From Actibacterium mucosum KCTC 23349 (GTDB lineage: Bacteria > Pseudomonadota > Alphaproteobacteria > Rhodobacterales > Rhodobacteraceae), in contig NZ_JFKE01000001.1 in assembly GCF_000647975.1 (NCBI RefSeq), positions 615,915 through 679,914 of the forward strand: a DNA stretch of 64,000 nucleotides, in the 5' to 3' direction. Shown here piece after piece: positions 63,901 to 64,000 of the stretch. The translations under genes were made by a program, and so were the position numbers. A model generated the notes under the pieces. That model made no database searches. It saw only the letters and a list, made by a program, of their open reading frames with translations, and was not told where the DNA came from. The first letter of the stretch is position 1, and every line of letters begins with the position of its first letter.

Positions 63901-64000
63901 GTTCATTTGAGCAGTTGTTGGCGGCAACGAGCCCTGTAAATCATTGAATTTATTGAGTTAATAAGAAAATTTAAAAAAATGACATGTTTTTCGACTTTTT

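Noticed and set aside
63832..64000. Firm annotation as chromosomal replication origin
   Set aside because: Only two DnaA-like boxes are visible and the window ends; no dnaA or other origin genes can be seen.

Overview
The window reads as chromosomal DNA of an alphaproteobacterium of the Rhodobacteraceae (Roseobacter-type). This is inferred from the high G+C housekeeping genes and from family-typical genes and neighbourhoods: DUF3035 lipoprotein, DUF1674/SDHAF4 protein, the run rsmB - heparinase - purH - lspA - DUF3035 - paired M16 peptidases - mutL - rmuC, a 41-residue L36 protein, a DinB with a leading zinc ribbon, and the separate saccharopine-pathway pair. I saw no phage, insertion sequence, CRISPR array or rRNA operon. 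One tRNA gene (Val, GAC) is present.

Layout. 1-5.3 kb: an HxlR regulator (cut by the left edge) divergent from an Old Yellow Enzyme gene, then small metabolic genes (VOC, secreted unknown, RidA, methyltransferase, cysteine-synthase-like). 5.3-8.3 kb: a gene-poor, visibly more AT-rich accessory stretch with a dispersed repeat in two to three copies, an ATP-grasp gene broken by one in-frame amber codon, a small TTG-start membrane protein, and a membrane protein with a serine-less, apparently permuted acyl-carrier-like domain. 8.3-11.8 kb: pnp and rpsO with an opposite-strand HpcH/HpaI aldolase between them. 12.1-14.6 kb: two RTX calcium-binding-repeat proteins flanking a DUF5665 gene. 14.7-26.7 kb: a long minus-strand series from rsmB down to DUF1643 (RNA methylation, purine synthesis, lipoprotein processing, periplasmic proteolysis, mismatch repair). 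26.8-33.7 kb: DUF1674, dapB, rbfA, truB, lysine/saccharopine genes, DUF1330 and a LysR regulator.

33.9-45.6 kb is the most coherent functional module. A response regulator and a hybrid PAS-kinase are divergent from an apparent operon of acyl-CoA ligase, LivG-type ATPase, a small secreted unknown, two LivH/LivM permeases, a periplasmic binding protein, a LivF-type ATPase and a second, degenerate phenylacetate-CoA-ligase-like protein. The arrangement suggests sensing, uptake and CoA activation of an unidentified carboxylic acid.

45.6-64 kb holds a LysE exporter, a peptidoglycan-binding protein with a degenerate caspase-like front half, rpmJ, tRNA-Val, N-formylglutamate amidohydrolase, dinB, an SPFH/NfeD pair, pyrF, clpB, an EEP-family nuclease, two fasciclin-domain proteins (one fused to RTX repeats), an FMN-binding glutamate-synthase-family protein, the msrPQ periplasmic methionine-sulfoxide repair pair, and an aldo/keto reductase. 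The right edge carries a pair of inverted DnaA-box-like 9-mers followed by AT-rich DNA.
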